Source: Bacillota bacterium (GTDB taxonomy: Bacteria > Bacillota > Clostridia > DSM-8532). Taken from it: a stretch of 22,949 nucleotides of DNA. The notes under the pieces are model-generated. The model saw only the letters and a list, made by a program, of their open reading frames with translations, ran no database searches and had not been told where the DNA came from. Below, piece by piece: positions 7,298 to 14,662 of this stretch (position 1 is the stretch's first letter; each line of letters begins with the position of its first letter). The stretch spans positions 1-22,949 of the forward strand of contig JAEYPI010000101.1 in the NCBI GenBank assembly GCA_023410885.1, in the 5' to 3' direction. Position numbers and translations under genes: made by a program.

Positions 7298-9058
7298 CTA
7301 TAGGATATAGGGAATGGTAATAATGGCTAAGGTTCCTGCTTCTCTTCCCTTCCTAAGGCTTAGGCCATACTCTTTTCCATAAATGATCTGTATACGTTCA
7401 TGGACATTTTTTACACCTATACCTGTAGAACTGCCAATCTTACTGGGCTGATCATTAAATAGCTTGTCAAACTCTTCAAGATCCTCATCGGAGATGCCTA
7501 CACCATTATCTTCTACCGAAATGGCCAATCGTTTTTCCATAAGCCTGACAGAAAGTGTAATGCAGCCTCCACCCAAAGGCTCTATGCCATGAATCATGGC
7601 ATTTTCAAGAAGCGGTTGAATCAGGAGCTTGGGAATGGTCCCCTCAAGCAAGGAATCGTCAATTTCTTTAACATACTCCAACCGTTTCCCAAAGCGCTTG
7701 TGCATAATGAGCATGTAGGACTCAACCAGCTTTATTTCATCCTTTAGCCTGCAAATACTTTGTCCGCCCTTATTCATGCCTGCATCCAATAATCTGCCCA
7801 AAGCTTCTATAATATCGGACAGCTCAGTATTGCCCCCAATTCTTGCTTTCCAGTTCATGATTTCCAACGTATTATAGAGAAAATGCGGATTAATTCGAGC
7901 TTGAAGGGCGGCCAGCTGTGCCTCTTTTTTCGCAAGCTCCTCCCTGTATACCACATCGAAGAGGTATTTGATTTCATTGGACATATTATTAAACGAGTCA
8001 AAAATAAACTTAAACTCGTCGTTCTTTATTCTTTTTGACTGAATACCCAGATTGCCCTCTTCCAAAAGCTTCATCAGTCCTACCAGCTCTTCGATAGGCG
8101 ACCAGACAGACTTTGAAAGGGCAATGGCCACCGGGAGCATGGCCATGGTGACCAATAAGGTAAGCCCCACCAGAAGCCTTACCGCATGATAATAAGGGTC
8201 CATGACTTGGTTTGTCGGCATGATGATGCCGTATTGCAGGGATATATTATCCAAGGATAAGGAGCTGTTGATCACTTCATAGGGTTTGATACTAAAAAAG
8301 CTTTTTGGAATTTGAGGAGGTTGGCCGATACGTATTTGCTCCATAATATCTGCACGGTCATTCTGGGGAATTTGGCCCTGTTCAAAAATATTAATATCAT
8401 TATAGGTCAAAAGCATACCTGAGCTATTCTTGAAATCGTTCTTGAAGTACGCCAGCATATACTCCTTATCGACCTTAATAATGATGACACCATATTGCTC
8501 AAAGGAAAAACGGTCGAACATCTTTCGAATGATATAAAATTCTCCGTCCTCTGATATGTAGTATCCAAATTGCTTTTCCATTTTATCGGCTTCTTGTACC
8601 ACAATGGGGTGGACTGTGGTCATATATTTATTGTAGGAATTATCAGACTGGACCATATAGACAATCTGGCTGTTATCGGTAAAGAAAAAAGAAACCGCTT
8701 TAATTTCCTGTTTGGAATAGAATTTGGAATAGAGGTAATTGTTAATATCCTTATAAAGACCGTCCTCATTATCTTTGCCGTTTTTCCTCCTAACGAAGAT
8801 CTCGTTGAGGGTTCCGTCGTAGGGGATCATCATGGCGAAGCTTTTAGTTTGCTCAAAGCGTTCGACAGTAAGGACGTTGACGCGTTCAATGCGCTCATCC
8901 AATGTTTTCAATATTTCACTTCTGATATCCTTGGCATATTTAAAATAGCCGAAAAAGATGACAATAATGACCGGATACAATACAAAGACGATACATAGAA
9001 CGGTAAGCTTTTGACGAATAGTGGTATGACTAATGAAATTCTTAATCCTTTGTATCAC
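7298..9058 (-). CDS. YesM-like sensor histidine kinase
   Basis: The 586-residue protein has a first membrane segment near residues 18-40, an extracytoplasmic sensor region of about 250 residues, a second membrane segment, a HAMP-like linker (SPIEELVGLMKLLEEGNLG), then a His_kinase domain with INPHFLYN (H392) and a HATPase_c domain with LLENAMIHG (N486) and VEDNGVGIS. This is the layout of YesM-family carbohydrate sensors. I prefer the GTG at 9056-9058, preceded by GGGGG, because VIQRIKNFISHTTIRQKL matches typical YesM N-termini. The frame stays open back to a GTG at 9139. It is the first gene of the kinase, binding-protein and regulator set. Confidence 0.9.
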   Translation of the reverse strand: MIQRIKNFISHTTIRQKLTVLCIVFVLYPVIIVIFFGYFKYAKDIRSEILKTLDERIERVNVLTVERFEQTKSFAMMIPYDGTLNEIFVRRKNGKDNEDGLYKDINNYLYSKFYSKQEIKAVSFFFTDNSQIVYMVQSDNSYNKYMTTVHPIVVQEADKMEKQFGYYISEDGEFYIIRKMFDRFSFEQYGVIIIKVDKEYMLAYFKNDFKNSSGMLLTYNDINIFEQGQIPQNDRADIMEQIRIGQPPQIPKSFFSIKPYEVINSSLSLDNISLQYGIIMPTNQVMDPYYHAVRLLVGLTLLVTMAMLPVAIALSKSVWSPIEELVGLMKLLEEGNLGIQSKRIKNDEFKFIFDSFNNMSNEIKYLFDVVYREELAKKEAQLAALQARINPHFLYNTLEIMNWKARIGGNTELSDIIEALGRLLDAGMNKGGQSICRLKDEIKLVESYMLIMHKRFGKRLEYVKEIDDSLLEGTIPKLLIQPLLENAMIHGIEPLGGGCITLSVRLMEKRLAISVEDNGVGISDEDLEEFDKLFNDQPSKIGSSTGIGVKNVHERIQIIYGKEYGLSLRKGREAGTLAIITIPYIL

Positions 9059-9271
9059 AGCATTACCCCCAAGTATTGATGAACTCACTGAAGCTCTGCT
9101 TCTCTCAAAACTATTCTTTGAATTACACTGCGCAAGCACCGTTTACCCGTTTTTAGCGTTTCAACCTTAGTATAACATATTGGAATAACTTTGCATTAAA
9201 AAACAGATACTAGCAATGAATTTATATCAAAAGTAGTGAAGATGATTCACATTTTATCAGGAGGAGAAACC

Positions 9272-9715
9272 ATGGATGAAAATACAATTAACACTTTGAA
9301 TGATTTGCTTAAGGGAGAGGAAATGGCCATCACCTCTTACTCCAAATTCATTCATGAAGCGTCGGACGAGAACCTGAAAGCGGAATTTAAAGAAATACAG
9401 AAGGATCACAATAAGCACTCCCAGCTTCTTTCTGAGAGGATTATTGATTTGGGAGGAACCCCGAGGTACGGGACAGGTATGGCCGGTGTCATGGCCGATG
9501 TCAAGTACGCCTTTGAAACCATAGGTCAGCGCTCCAACCATGACATCCTTAAGGAGGCTTGGCATGGTGAAGATCAGGGTGTTGCAATGGCTGAGAAGGT
9601 AGCTGATGACAAGCTGGATGAAAAGAGTGCCCGCCTGGTTCAGGACATTATGCAGGTAGACCACGATCACATCAAATCTCTGGAAAAGCTGCTGGATAAA
9701 CACAGAGAACAATAA
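9272..9715 (+). CDS. DUF2383-type ferritin-like four-helix protein
   Basis: A 147-residue helical protein and paralogue of 4404-4844. Candidate metal ligands are present in each predicted helix: E16-E17 in helix 1, HNKH in helix 2, WHGED in helix 3 and DHDH in helix 4. This fits a ferritin-like carboxylate and histidine cluster, although DUF2383 function has not been settled. The frame can be read back to a GTG at 9236, but the ATG at 9272 has AGGAGGAG at ideal distance and I take it as the start. It is divergent from the kinase gene and is followed by the promoter and T-box leader of metG. Confidence 0.78.
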   Translation: MDENTINTLNDLLKGEEMAITSYSKFIHEASDENLKAEFKEIQKDHNKHSQLLSERIIDLGGTPRYGTGMAGVMADVKYAFETIGQRSNHDILKEAWHGEDQGVAMAEKVADDKLDEKSARLVQDIMQVDHDHIKSLEKLLDKHREQ

Positions 9716-9731
9716 TCGGATTAAATTATCC

Positions 9732-9760
9732 TTTTACTTTTATTGTCGTCGGTGTATAAT
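9732..9760 (+). promoter_or_regulatory. Promoter of the metG T-box transcript
   Basis: A perfect TATAAT at 9755-9760 lies 17 bp downstream of a weak TTTTAC at 9732-9737. Transcription would start near 9767, a few bases before the T-box base helix at 9772, which is where a T-box transcript should begin. Confidence 0.6.
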
Positions 9761-9767
9761 AGTGTCT

Positions 9768-10079
9768 ATTAAAAGCTTTGAAGGGAAGAGTACGCTTCTT
9801 CGGATGCCATAAAGAGAGCCCGGTTGGTGAGAAAGGGCAGGTAAAGAGTGGCTGAAAATGGTCCCGGAGCTTTGAAGGTGAAGGTATCCGCTTAATCGTC
9901 ATTGGATTAGGCAGGCTGCTGTAAGCTTTCAACGGGTGCACCCGTTAGCGTGCCAGGGTATAAGCCAAAGGGCGTACCCGAAGAGGACCTTGCTGTAAGG
10001 CTGGGTTAAATAGGGGTGGTACCACGAAGCGTAAGCTCTCGTCCCCAAGTCTCAAGACTTGGAGGTGAGAGCTTTTTTG
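9768..10079 (+). promoter_or_regulatory. T-box riboswitch, methionine specifier (AUG)
   Basis: This leader senses uncharged tRNA and switches between terminator and antiterminator. The base helix of Stem I pairs AAAGCT (9772-9777) with AGCTTT (9868-9873), and GGGA (9783-9786) pairs with TCCC (9862-9865). AGTA at 9789-9792 lies opposite GAAAATGG, which puts the codon AUG (9858-9860) in the specifier position. The T-box proper, AGGGGTGGTACCACG (10012 on), has U as the variable base of TGGT (10017-10020), complementary to the A discriminator of methionine tRNAs. The terminator follows at 10033-10078. Codon and discriminator pairing both agree with the downstream metG. Confidence 0.93.
10033..10078 (+). 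terminator. T-box intrinsic terminator
   Basis: AAGCTCTC pairs with GAGAGCTT and CCAAGTC pairs with GACTTGG around a short loop, and the stem is followed by six T residues. The CCCC on its 5' side can instead pair with the GGGG of the T-box to make the antiterminator. Confidence 0.9.
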
Positions 10080-10096
10080 TATCCCACAAAACCCCT

Positions 10097-10117
10097 TACG
10101 TACCACAAGCCTCGACC
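10097..10117. repeat. Dispersed copy of the repeat found at 4865-4885
   Basis: This 21-bp stretch matches 4865-4885 with one mismatch. The shared core is ACAAGCCTCGACC, preceded by TACGTAC. It lies between the T-box terminator and the metG ribosome site, about 5.2 kb from the tandem array, with no obvious role in either place. Confidence 0.75.
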
Positions 10118-10139
10118 TATATAAAGAAAGGATGATCTT

Positions 10140-11804
10140 ATGAATATTTTTATTGGTGGTGCCTGGCCCTATGCTAATGGTTCTCTTCACATCGGACATC
10201 TGTCCGCCCTTTTGGGGGGTGATGTTCTGGCACGCTACTACCGTCTTAAAGGCGAAAAGGTTCTCTATGTGTCCGGCAGCGACTGCCACGGTACACCTAT
10301 TACCTTGCGTGCCCGAAAAGAGGGTGTTGAACCGGCCTCAATCTCAAAACGCTATCACTCAGAGTTTAAGGATTGCTTCGAACGCCTTGGTTTCTCCTAT
10401 GATTATTATGGACATACCGACTCGGAAGACCACAAAGCCTTCGTTCAAGGATTTTTTAAGAATCTGTATGAGAAGGGGGCACTTTACGAGACCCAGACCG
10501 AACAGGCTTTTTGTCCCCGGTGCAGCCAGTTCCTTCCCGACCGCTTTGTTACCGGCTCCTGTCCCCATTGTGGCAAGGCTGCAAAAGGCGACCAATGTGA
10601 TCATTGTGGTAGCCTCCTGGACCCAGTCTCCCTCCAGGGAAGAAAGTGCGGCCTCTGTGGTGAAGAACCCCAATTCAGGCGTACCTCCCATCTTTTTCTT
10701 CCCCTTTCCCAATATGAAGAAAGAATCCGGGAATGGGTATCCCATGCCAACTCTTGGCGTGCCAACGCCATTGGCATGACCTTAAGGTATTTAAATGAAG
10801 GCCTTAAGGACAGAGCCGTTACCCGTGACATCGATTGGGGAATCCAAGTGCCGGTGGAAGGTTATGAAGTGAAGAAGATTTATGTTTGGGTGGAGGCGGT
10901 TTTAGGCTATCTTTCCGCTTCAAAGAGGGCCGCGTTGGATCAGAATCTGAACTTAGAGGACTTCTGGGGCAAAGAAAGTGATACTCGTCATTACTATATT
11001 CACGGGAAAGACAATATCCCGTTTCACTCGGTCATTTTACCCGCGCTCCTCATGGCTAAAGGGGGACTGAAGCTCCCTGACACCCTCCTGTCCAGTGAGT
11101 ACGAAACCCTTGAAGGAAAGAAAATATCCACCAGCGGCAATTGGGCGGTGTGGGTACCCTATCTTTTGGAGCACTATGACCCTGACGCCATCCGGTTCTT
11201 CTTCATTGCCAACGGTCCTGAAAAAAGGGACTCGGATTTTTCATGGAATGAGTTTATTCAGTGCCATAACATCGAATTGGTTAACCAGTTTGGAAACCTG
11301 GTCAATCGCACGCTGGTATTTATTAAAAAAAATTACGGACTCAAGATTCCTCGAGGCCATGTATCGCCCTCTATTAAAAGCATCCTTGAGAGCACCTATA
11401 AGACTTGCGGGAATGCTATAGAGGAGGGTTCTTTCAGAGAGGCGCTCGAGGCTGTAGTAAATCTGGTTCGTTTTGGCAACCGCTACTTTGATGAGCAAAA
11501 GCCCTGGATTACCCTGTCAGAAAGCCCTGAGGAATGCGCCCAAACCCTGTATAACCTGATTCAAATCATCGCTAATCTCACAGTTTTGTTTGAGCCCTTT
11601 ATCCCTTTTGCCACCCATAAGCTGCGAGAGCTCTTGAATCTTCACGATAATGTAGGGGCCGGTACGGGCTGGAAGCCTTTCTACCCTTTGCCGGAGCAAT
11701 CTCTTTCAGAGCCTTACATCCTTTTTACCAGGCTTGATAAGAAACTGGTCCGCGAAGAAACGGAAAGACTCCTTACCTCCCAACGACCATTGGAACAAGA
11801 GTAA
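10140..11804 (+). CDS. metG: Methionyl-tRNA synthetase, short form with four CxxC motifs
   Basis: Class I synthetase that charges methionine tRNA. The 554-residue protein starts MNIFIGGAWPYANGSLHIGH with the HIGH signature at 17-20. Its connective peptide has four CxxC pairs (CPRC 125, CPHC 141, CDHC 153, CGLC 170), the two-knuckle, two-zinc arrangement seen in archaeal-like enzymes. The second signature is KKISTS near 327-332 instead of KMSKS. WVEAVLGYLSAS and an alpha-helical anticodon domain follow, but the C-terminal tRNA-binding OB-fold common in clostridial MetG is absent. AAAGGATG precedes the ATG. A methionine T-box controls it. Its form suggests either an additional MetRS in the genome or a replacement of the usual one. 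Confidence 0.93.
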   Translation: MNIFIGGAWPYANGSLHIGHLSALLGGDVLARYYRLKGEKVLYVSGSDCHGTPITLRARKEGVEPASISKRYHSEFKDCFERLGFSYDYYGHTDSEDHKAFVQGFFKNLYEKGALYETQTEQAFCPRCSQFLPDRFVTGSCPHCGKAAKGDQCDHCGSLLDPVSLQGRKCGLCGEEPQFRRTSHLFLPLSQYEERIREWVSHANSWRANAIGMTLRYLNEGLKDRAVTRDIDWGIQVPVEGYEVKKIYVWVEAVLGYLSASKRAALDQNLNLEDFWGKESDTRHYYIHGKDNIPFHSVILPALLMAKGGLKLPDTLLSSEYETLEGKKISTSGNWAVWVPYLLEHYDPDAIRFFFIANGPEKRDSDFSWNEFIQCHNIELVNQFGNLVNRTLVFIKKNYGLKIPRGHVSPSIKSILESTYKTCGNAIEEGSFREALEAVVNLVRFGNRYFDEQKPWITLSESPEECAQTLYNLIQIIANLTVLFEPFIPFATHKLRELLNLHDNVGAGTGWKPFYPLPEQSLSEPYILFTRLDKKLVREETERLLTSQRPLEQE

Positions 11805-11806
11805 GA

Positions 11807-12688
11807 TCACAAATGGAATTTTTTATTCAAATAGGCCTTAAGGTCCGGATTACCGTCCACAACGATAAGAAAAATAGCTGTCGGAATTAATACAGCCAAT
11901 AGTATGGGAGACCAGGTCAGATCAAAGTATTGGCCTAAATAGTGATTGACCACCCCGTCGATACCTGTGATAAAAATCGCCACCGCAAACAGGGAAAGCC
12001 CTGCTGAAAGGAGCGGTTTTTTTCTTGCTATTTTCGCAAGTACGATCCCCAATACACCGATTAAGGCTGCCATCAGAAGGATGGGAAGAGCCAGGGGCAA
12101 AAACCAGTCCGCACCTCCGGTCATTTTGTCCATGACAATCAGGAAGCCGCAGGTTCCCGAAAACCATAAGCCTATGATGGGAAGCGGATTATGCCATGTG
12201 AAAATCATTAGGGAAGCTAAATAAATCCAAATTAAAGTTAATGAGAGTACCGGATATTGGGCCCATTCCGGAAATGGTCCCGAATAAAGATCCATTGAGA
12301 TGAGAAACAAGATAATGGCAAAGAAATCAATGGTGATAACCTGGAGCAGAGTATGTCCCCGAAGCTTTGCCGGATAAACGATTAAAACCCACAGTAAAGC
12401 CAACGAGGCCATGGGATAGAAAGACCAAGTTACCCCGCGATTGTTGGTAAAATCAATGAAGAAGGTCACAAGGATGGGCACGACGATAAGGAAAGTCATC
12501 AGAACCATAAAGGCGTGGCTCGGCACAAGATTCAAGGTTGGGCGCGAGCGCCGCGGCATATGGTCTGGAAAGGAAATAATGCCTTGACCCGGCTCCTCAT
12601 CACTTGGAAGGATAACCTCTGTCTGACACAGGGGACAAGCTTTATAGTCTTTTTGCAGTTCAACACCACACCGTACACAATATGGCAT
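11807..12688 (-). CDS. Zinc-ribbon membrane protein, DUF6320-like
   Basis: The 293-residue protein begins with a small zinc ribbon (C4, C7, C18, C21), then a polar linker, then about eight hydrophobic segments between residues 55 and 280. AAGGGATG precedes the ATG. It lies 31 bp downstream of the acyltransferase gene on the same strand, and I recall DUF6320 proteins being encoded beside acetyltransferase-like genes in Firmicutes. The name is from memory and the function is unknown. A role as membrane partner of the acyltransferase is inference from position. Its stop lies 2 bp from the metG stop, so the two genes converge with no room for a terminator. Confidence 0.65.
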   Translation of the reverse strand: MPYCVRCGVELQKDYKACPLCQTEVILPSDEEPGQGIISFPDHMPRRSRPTLNLVPSHAFMVLMTFLIVVPILVTFFIDFTNNRGVTWSFYPMASLALLWVLIVYPAKLRGHTLLQVITIDFFAIILFLISMDLYSGPFPEWAQYPVLSLTLIWIYLASLMIFTWHNPLPIIGLWFSGTCGFLIVMDKMTGGADWFLPLALPILLMAALIGVLGIVLAKIARKKPLLSAGLSLFAVAIFITGIDGVVNHYLGQYFDLTWSPILLAVLIPTAIFLIVVDGNPDLKAYLNKKFHL

Positions 12689-12719
12689 ATATCATCCCTT
12701 CTTTCTATCTACCGCTTAC

Positions 12720-14042
12720 TTACGCATTATGAACCGCTGCATTTGTCTCGATACGCACCGGAATACCCATTTTAACTAATCGCGTAAAAAATAGCCTTTC
12801 CAGGTCCGTGTTGGGAGAAACCCGGCTAAAATTGATCACCAGTTTATCGCCATATCCACACACGGCACACGCCACTTTGTTGACTGGATTTGAGCCTAAA
12901 ATAAAATCAATGCGTTCAACCTCATCGGACATGCCCTCCGGAAGCTTCACAAGCCCTAGATTAGATAAGGTACCGGAGTAAAGATTCTCTCCCATTCTCT
13001 TATAGAGAAAGGGCATCAGGAACTTCTTTAGGATCAAGGGTGTCATTCGGATAAGCCAGTTGCGCTGCCCCCCTACATTTCGCGACAAGGAGCGGCTTAT
13101 TGCCTTTTCGTTAGTCTGGGTGAGCATGGTCTCACGAACAATCTGAAGAATCTCCTCAAAGCTATAATGGCCAAGGCGAGGATCAATTTCCGGGATGACA
13201 AACAACGAAAAATTCCTGAGAGTCTTGCTGGGATATATATTGCGCATGTTCACTGGTACCTGAAGCGCAACAGGACGTTTTTTTGTATTCTTTTGGATAC
13301 GCCGGTCCTGAAGCTCTTGTATGGCATCAATATACACAGCTGCAAGCAGTGCCGATAATGTAACATTGCGACTTTTGGCCTCTTTGACGGCATGCTCCAG
13401 GGGGATAATACCCGTCGTAATCAGAATAGTGCCCGGCAACAACAGCGAACCGGTCGGATGATAGGCCTTGCTCCCTTTATCTGGAAGGGGCAGCGTGCTT
13501 TTATAAAAGCGGTTGTAGGCATCCTCGGCCGCTTCCTCCGATAACCTCTCCGTCGGTATATCACTTGGGTCCCCAAGATTCTTGCCTATCCGTGTCAAAT
13601 AGTCATAGACCAGCGCTTTGAGAAAAGTCAAACCACCGGTACCATCCGTAAGGATATGGCAAAATTCTACCGCAATACGCGATTGCCAGTAGCGCACCCG
13701 AAAGAGGAATTGGGATCCCCTTCGAGGATGAAGTCTCCCCATAGGATAGCGCACATCCTTTTCGACACGCAGCACCTTAGGATTGTGTTCAAGATAATAC
13801 CAGAAAAAACCACGCCTTAAACGCACACGATAAAACGGGAAATAGGAAATGACAGCTTCGAGGGATTGCTGAAGCACCTTTGGATTAATGGGTTCTTTAA
13901 GAGTCATGGATAGACGAAAGACCGTCGTAATGCGATCCGACTGTACCGACGGATAGATGAGCGCTGCATTGTCCAACCGATACCAGACATGCTGCTCTCT
14001 ATGCTCTCTTTCTCTTCCAGGTCGTTTAACGCCTTTTTTCAC
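12720..14042 (-). CDS. HxxxD acyltransferase, alcohol-acetyltransferase-like
   Basis: The 440-residue protein belongs to the CoA-dependent acyltransferase superfamily, with the catalytic motif HILTDG (H129, D133) after a hydrophobic strand. LQVPVNMRNIYPSKTLRNFS and the later NLG core resemble the second-domain solvent channel motifs of condensation-like and alcohol acetyltransferase enzymes. Such enzymes transfer an acyl group from CoA or a carrier to a hydroxyl or amine. The substrate is not readable here. The start is GTG at 14040-14042 with AGAGGG upstream. It diverges from the regulator and ABC operon and is followed by the zinc-ribbon membrane protein gene, probably in one transcript. 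Confidence 0.78.
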   Translation of the reverse strand: MKKGVKRPGREREHREQHVWYRLDNAALIYPSVQSDRITTVFRLSMTLKEPINPKVLQQSLEAVISYFPFYRVRLRRGFFWYYLEHNPKVLRVEKDVRYPMGRLHPRRGSQFLFRVRYWQSRIAVEFCHILTDGTGGLTFLKALVYDYLTRIGKNLGDPSDIPTERLSEEAAEDAYNRFYKSTLPLPDKGSKAYHPTGSLLLPGTILITTGIIPLEHAVKEAKSRNVTLSALLAAVYIDAIQELQDRRIQKNTKKRPVALQVPVNMRNIYPSKTLRNFSLFVIPEIDPRLGHYSFEEILQIVRETMLTQTNEKAISRSLSRNVGGQRNWLIRMTPLILKKFLMPFLYKRMGENLYSGTLSNLGLVKLPEGMSDEVERIDFILGSNPVNKVACAVCGYGDKLVINFSRVSPNTDLERLFFTRLVKMGIPVRIETNAAVHNA

Positions 14043-14166
14043 TGATTGCCCTCTCTTGGCCTATGGGCTTTTAAATGGCCCTGCCTTAGTTAATACTTAT
14101 TTTCGATGGCTTTGTCTGTTTTTTATCCTATTTTTAACCCTTCAAACATTTTTTATTTGGAATACC

Positions 14167-14195
14167 TTGACACACAAGAAGCCGCACAATATAAT
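14167..14195 (+). promoter_or_regulatory. Consensus promoter of the GntR-ABC operon
   Basis: TTGACA (14167-14172), 17 bp, TATAAT (14190-14195) is an exact match to the housekeeping sigma consensus. A second TATAAT at 14247-14252 with TTACAC 17 bp upstream (14224-14229) could be an additional promoter closer to the gene. Confidence 0.85.
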
Positions 14196-14196
14196 A

Positions 14197-14230
14197 TGTG
14201 TATTAATATACATAGTACACCTATTACACA
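14197..14230. promoter_or_regulatory. Operator-like nested inverted repeats after the -10 box
   Basis: The outer arms TGTGTATTA (14197-14205) and TATTACACA (14222-14230) match as inverted repeats at 8 of 9 positions. Inside, TGTAT-TAAT-ATACA (14199-14212) is a perfect small palindrome. The placement, starting 2 bp after the -10 box and covering the transcription start, is typical of autorepression by a YtrA-type regulator such as the one encoded next. Binding is inferred. Confidence 0.6.
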
Positions 14231-14281
14231 TCAAACCCCTTGCGCCTATAATAGGGCGAATTGTAGAAGGGAGGGTTTCGT

Positions 14282-14662
14282 ATCGTTGTCGTTGACCTTA
14301 GAAATTCAAAACCCATTTACGAGCAAATCAAGGATAATATGAAGCAGCTCATCATCACAGGTGCACTCAAGGAAGATGAAAAAATCCCCTCTGTCAGGGA
14401 GCTGGCCCAAACCACCTCCATTAATCCCAATACCATACAGAAGGCCTATCGTGATTTGGAAGCTGAGGGCTTTATCTACACCGTTACCGGACGTGGTAAC
14501 TTCGTCGCTCCCTCTCCCAAAGCGGTAAACCCAAAACGGATTGATGAGCTGACTGGAATCTTGAAAAGCACCCTTTCCGAACTGCTTTTTCTGGGTGTTT
14601 CTGACCGTGAGCTGCTCGCGATTGTTCATGAGACTTTCCCCCAAGGAGGAGATACTCTATGA
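14282..14662 (+). CDS. YtrA-type GntR regulator, apparent non-ATG start
   Basis: A winged helix-turn-helix repressor of the short YtrA class, about 126 residues. It reads VVVDLRNSKPIYEQIKDNMK at the start, then IPSVRELAQTTSINPNTIQKAY (recognition helix, shortened here to SINPNTIQKAY) and GFIYTVTGRGNF for the wing, with a helical C-terminal tail of about 45 residues. The expected N-terminus lies at 14282, 7 bp after GGGAGGG, but the codon there is ATC and no ATG, GTG or TTG is in frame nearby. The next ATG (14339) has AAGGA before it but would remove the first helix. The stop overlaps the ABC ATPase start (ATGA), so the two are translationally coupled. Confidence 0.8.
   Translation: MVVVDLRNSKPIYEQIKDNMKQLIITGALKEDEKIPSVRELAQTTSINPNTIQKAYRDLEAEGFIYTVTGRGNFVAPSPKAVNPKRIDELTGILKSTLSELLFLGVSDRELLAIVHETFPQGGDTL

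Noticed and set aside
9257..9712. 151-residue minus-strand frame opposite the second DUF2383 gene
   Set aside because: The plus-strand gene has a paralogue, a strong ribosome site and conserved motifs; the antisense frame has none.
9718..9740. Intrinsic terminator after the second DUF2383 gene
   Set aside because: The hairpin arms GGAT and ATCC give only about four pairs, and the following sequence is a broken T-rich run that also belongs to the next promoter.
9874..9887. Glycine codon GGT in the T-box leader as specifier
   Set aside because: GAAGGTG and GAAGGTA resemble a specifier loop, but the flanking bases do not pair with Stem I as well as those around AUG at 9858-9860, which sits between perfect helices and matches the downstream gene.
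10153..10779. 208-residue plus-strand frame overlapping metG
   Set aside because: It lies wholly inside metG in another frame, has no ribosome site or recognisable motif, and reads like a codon-bias shadow.
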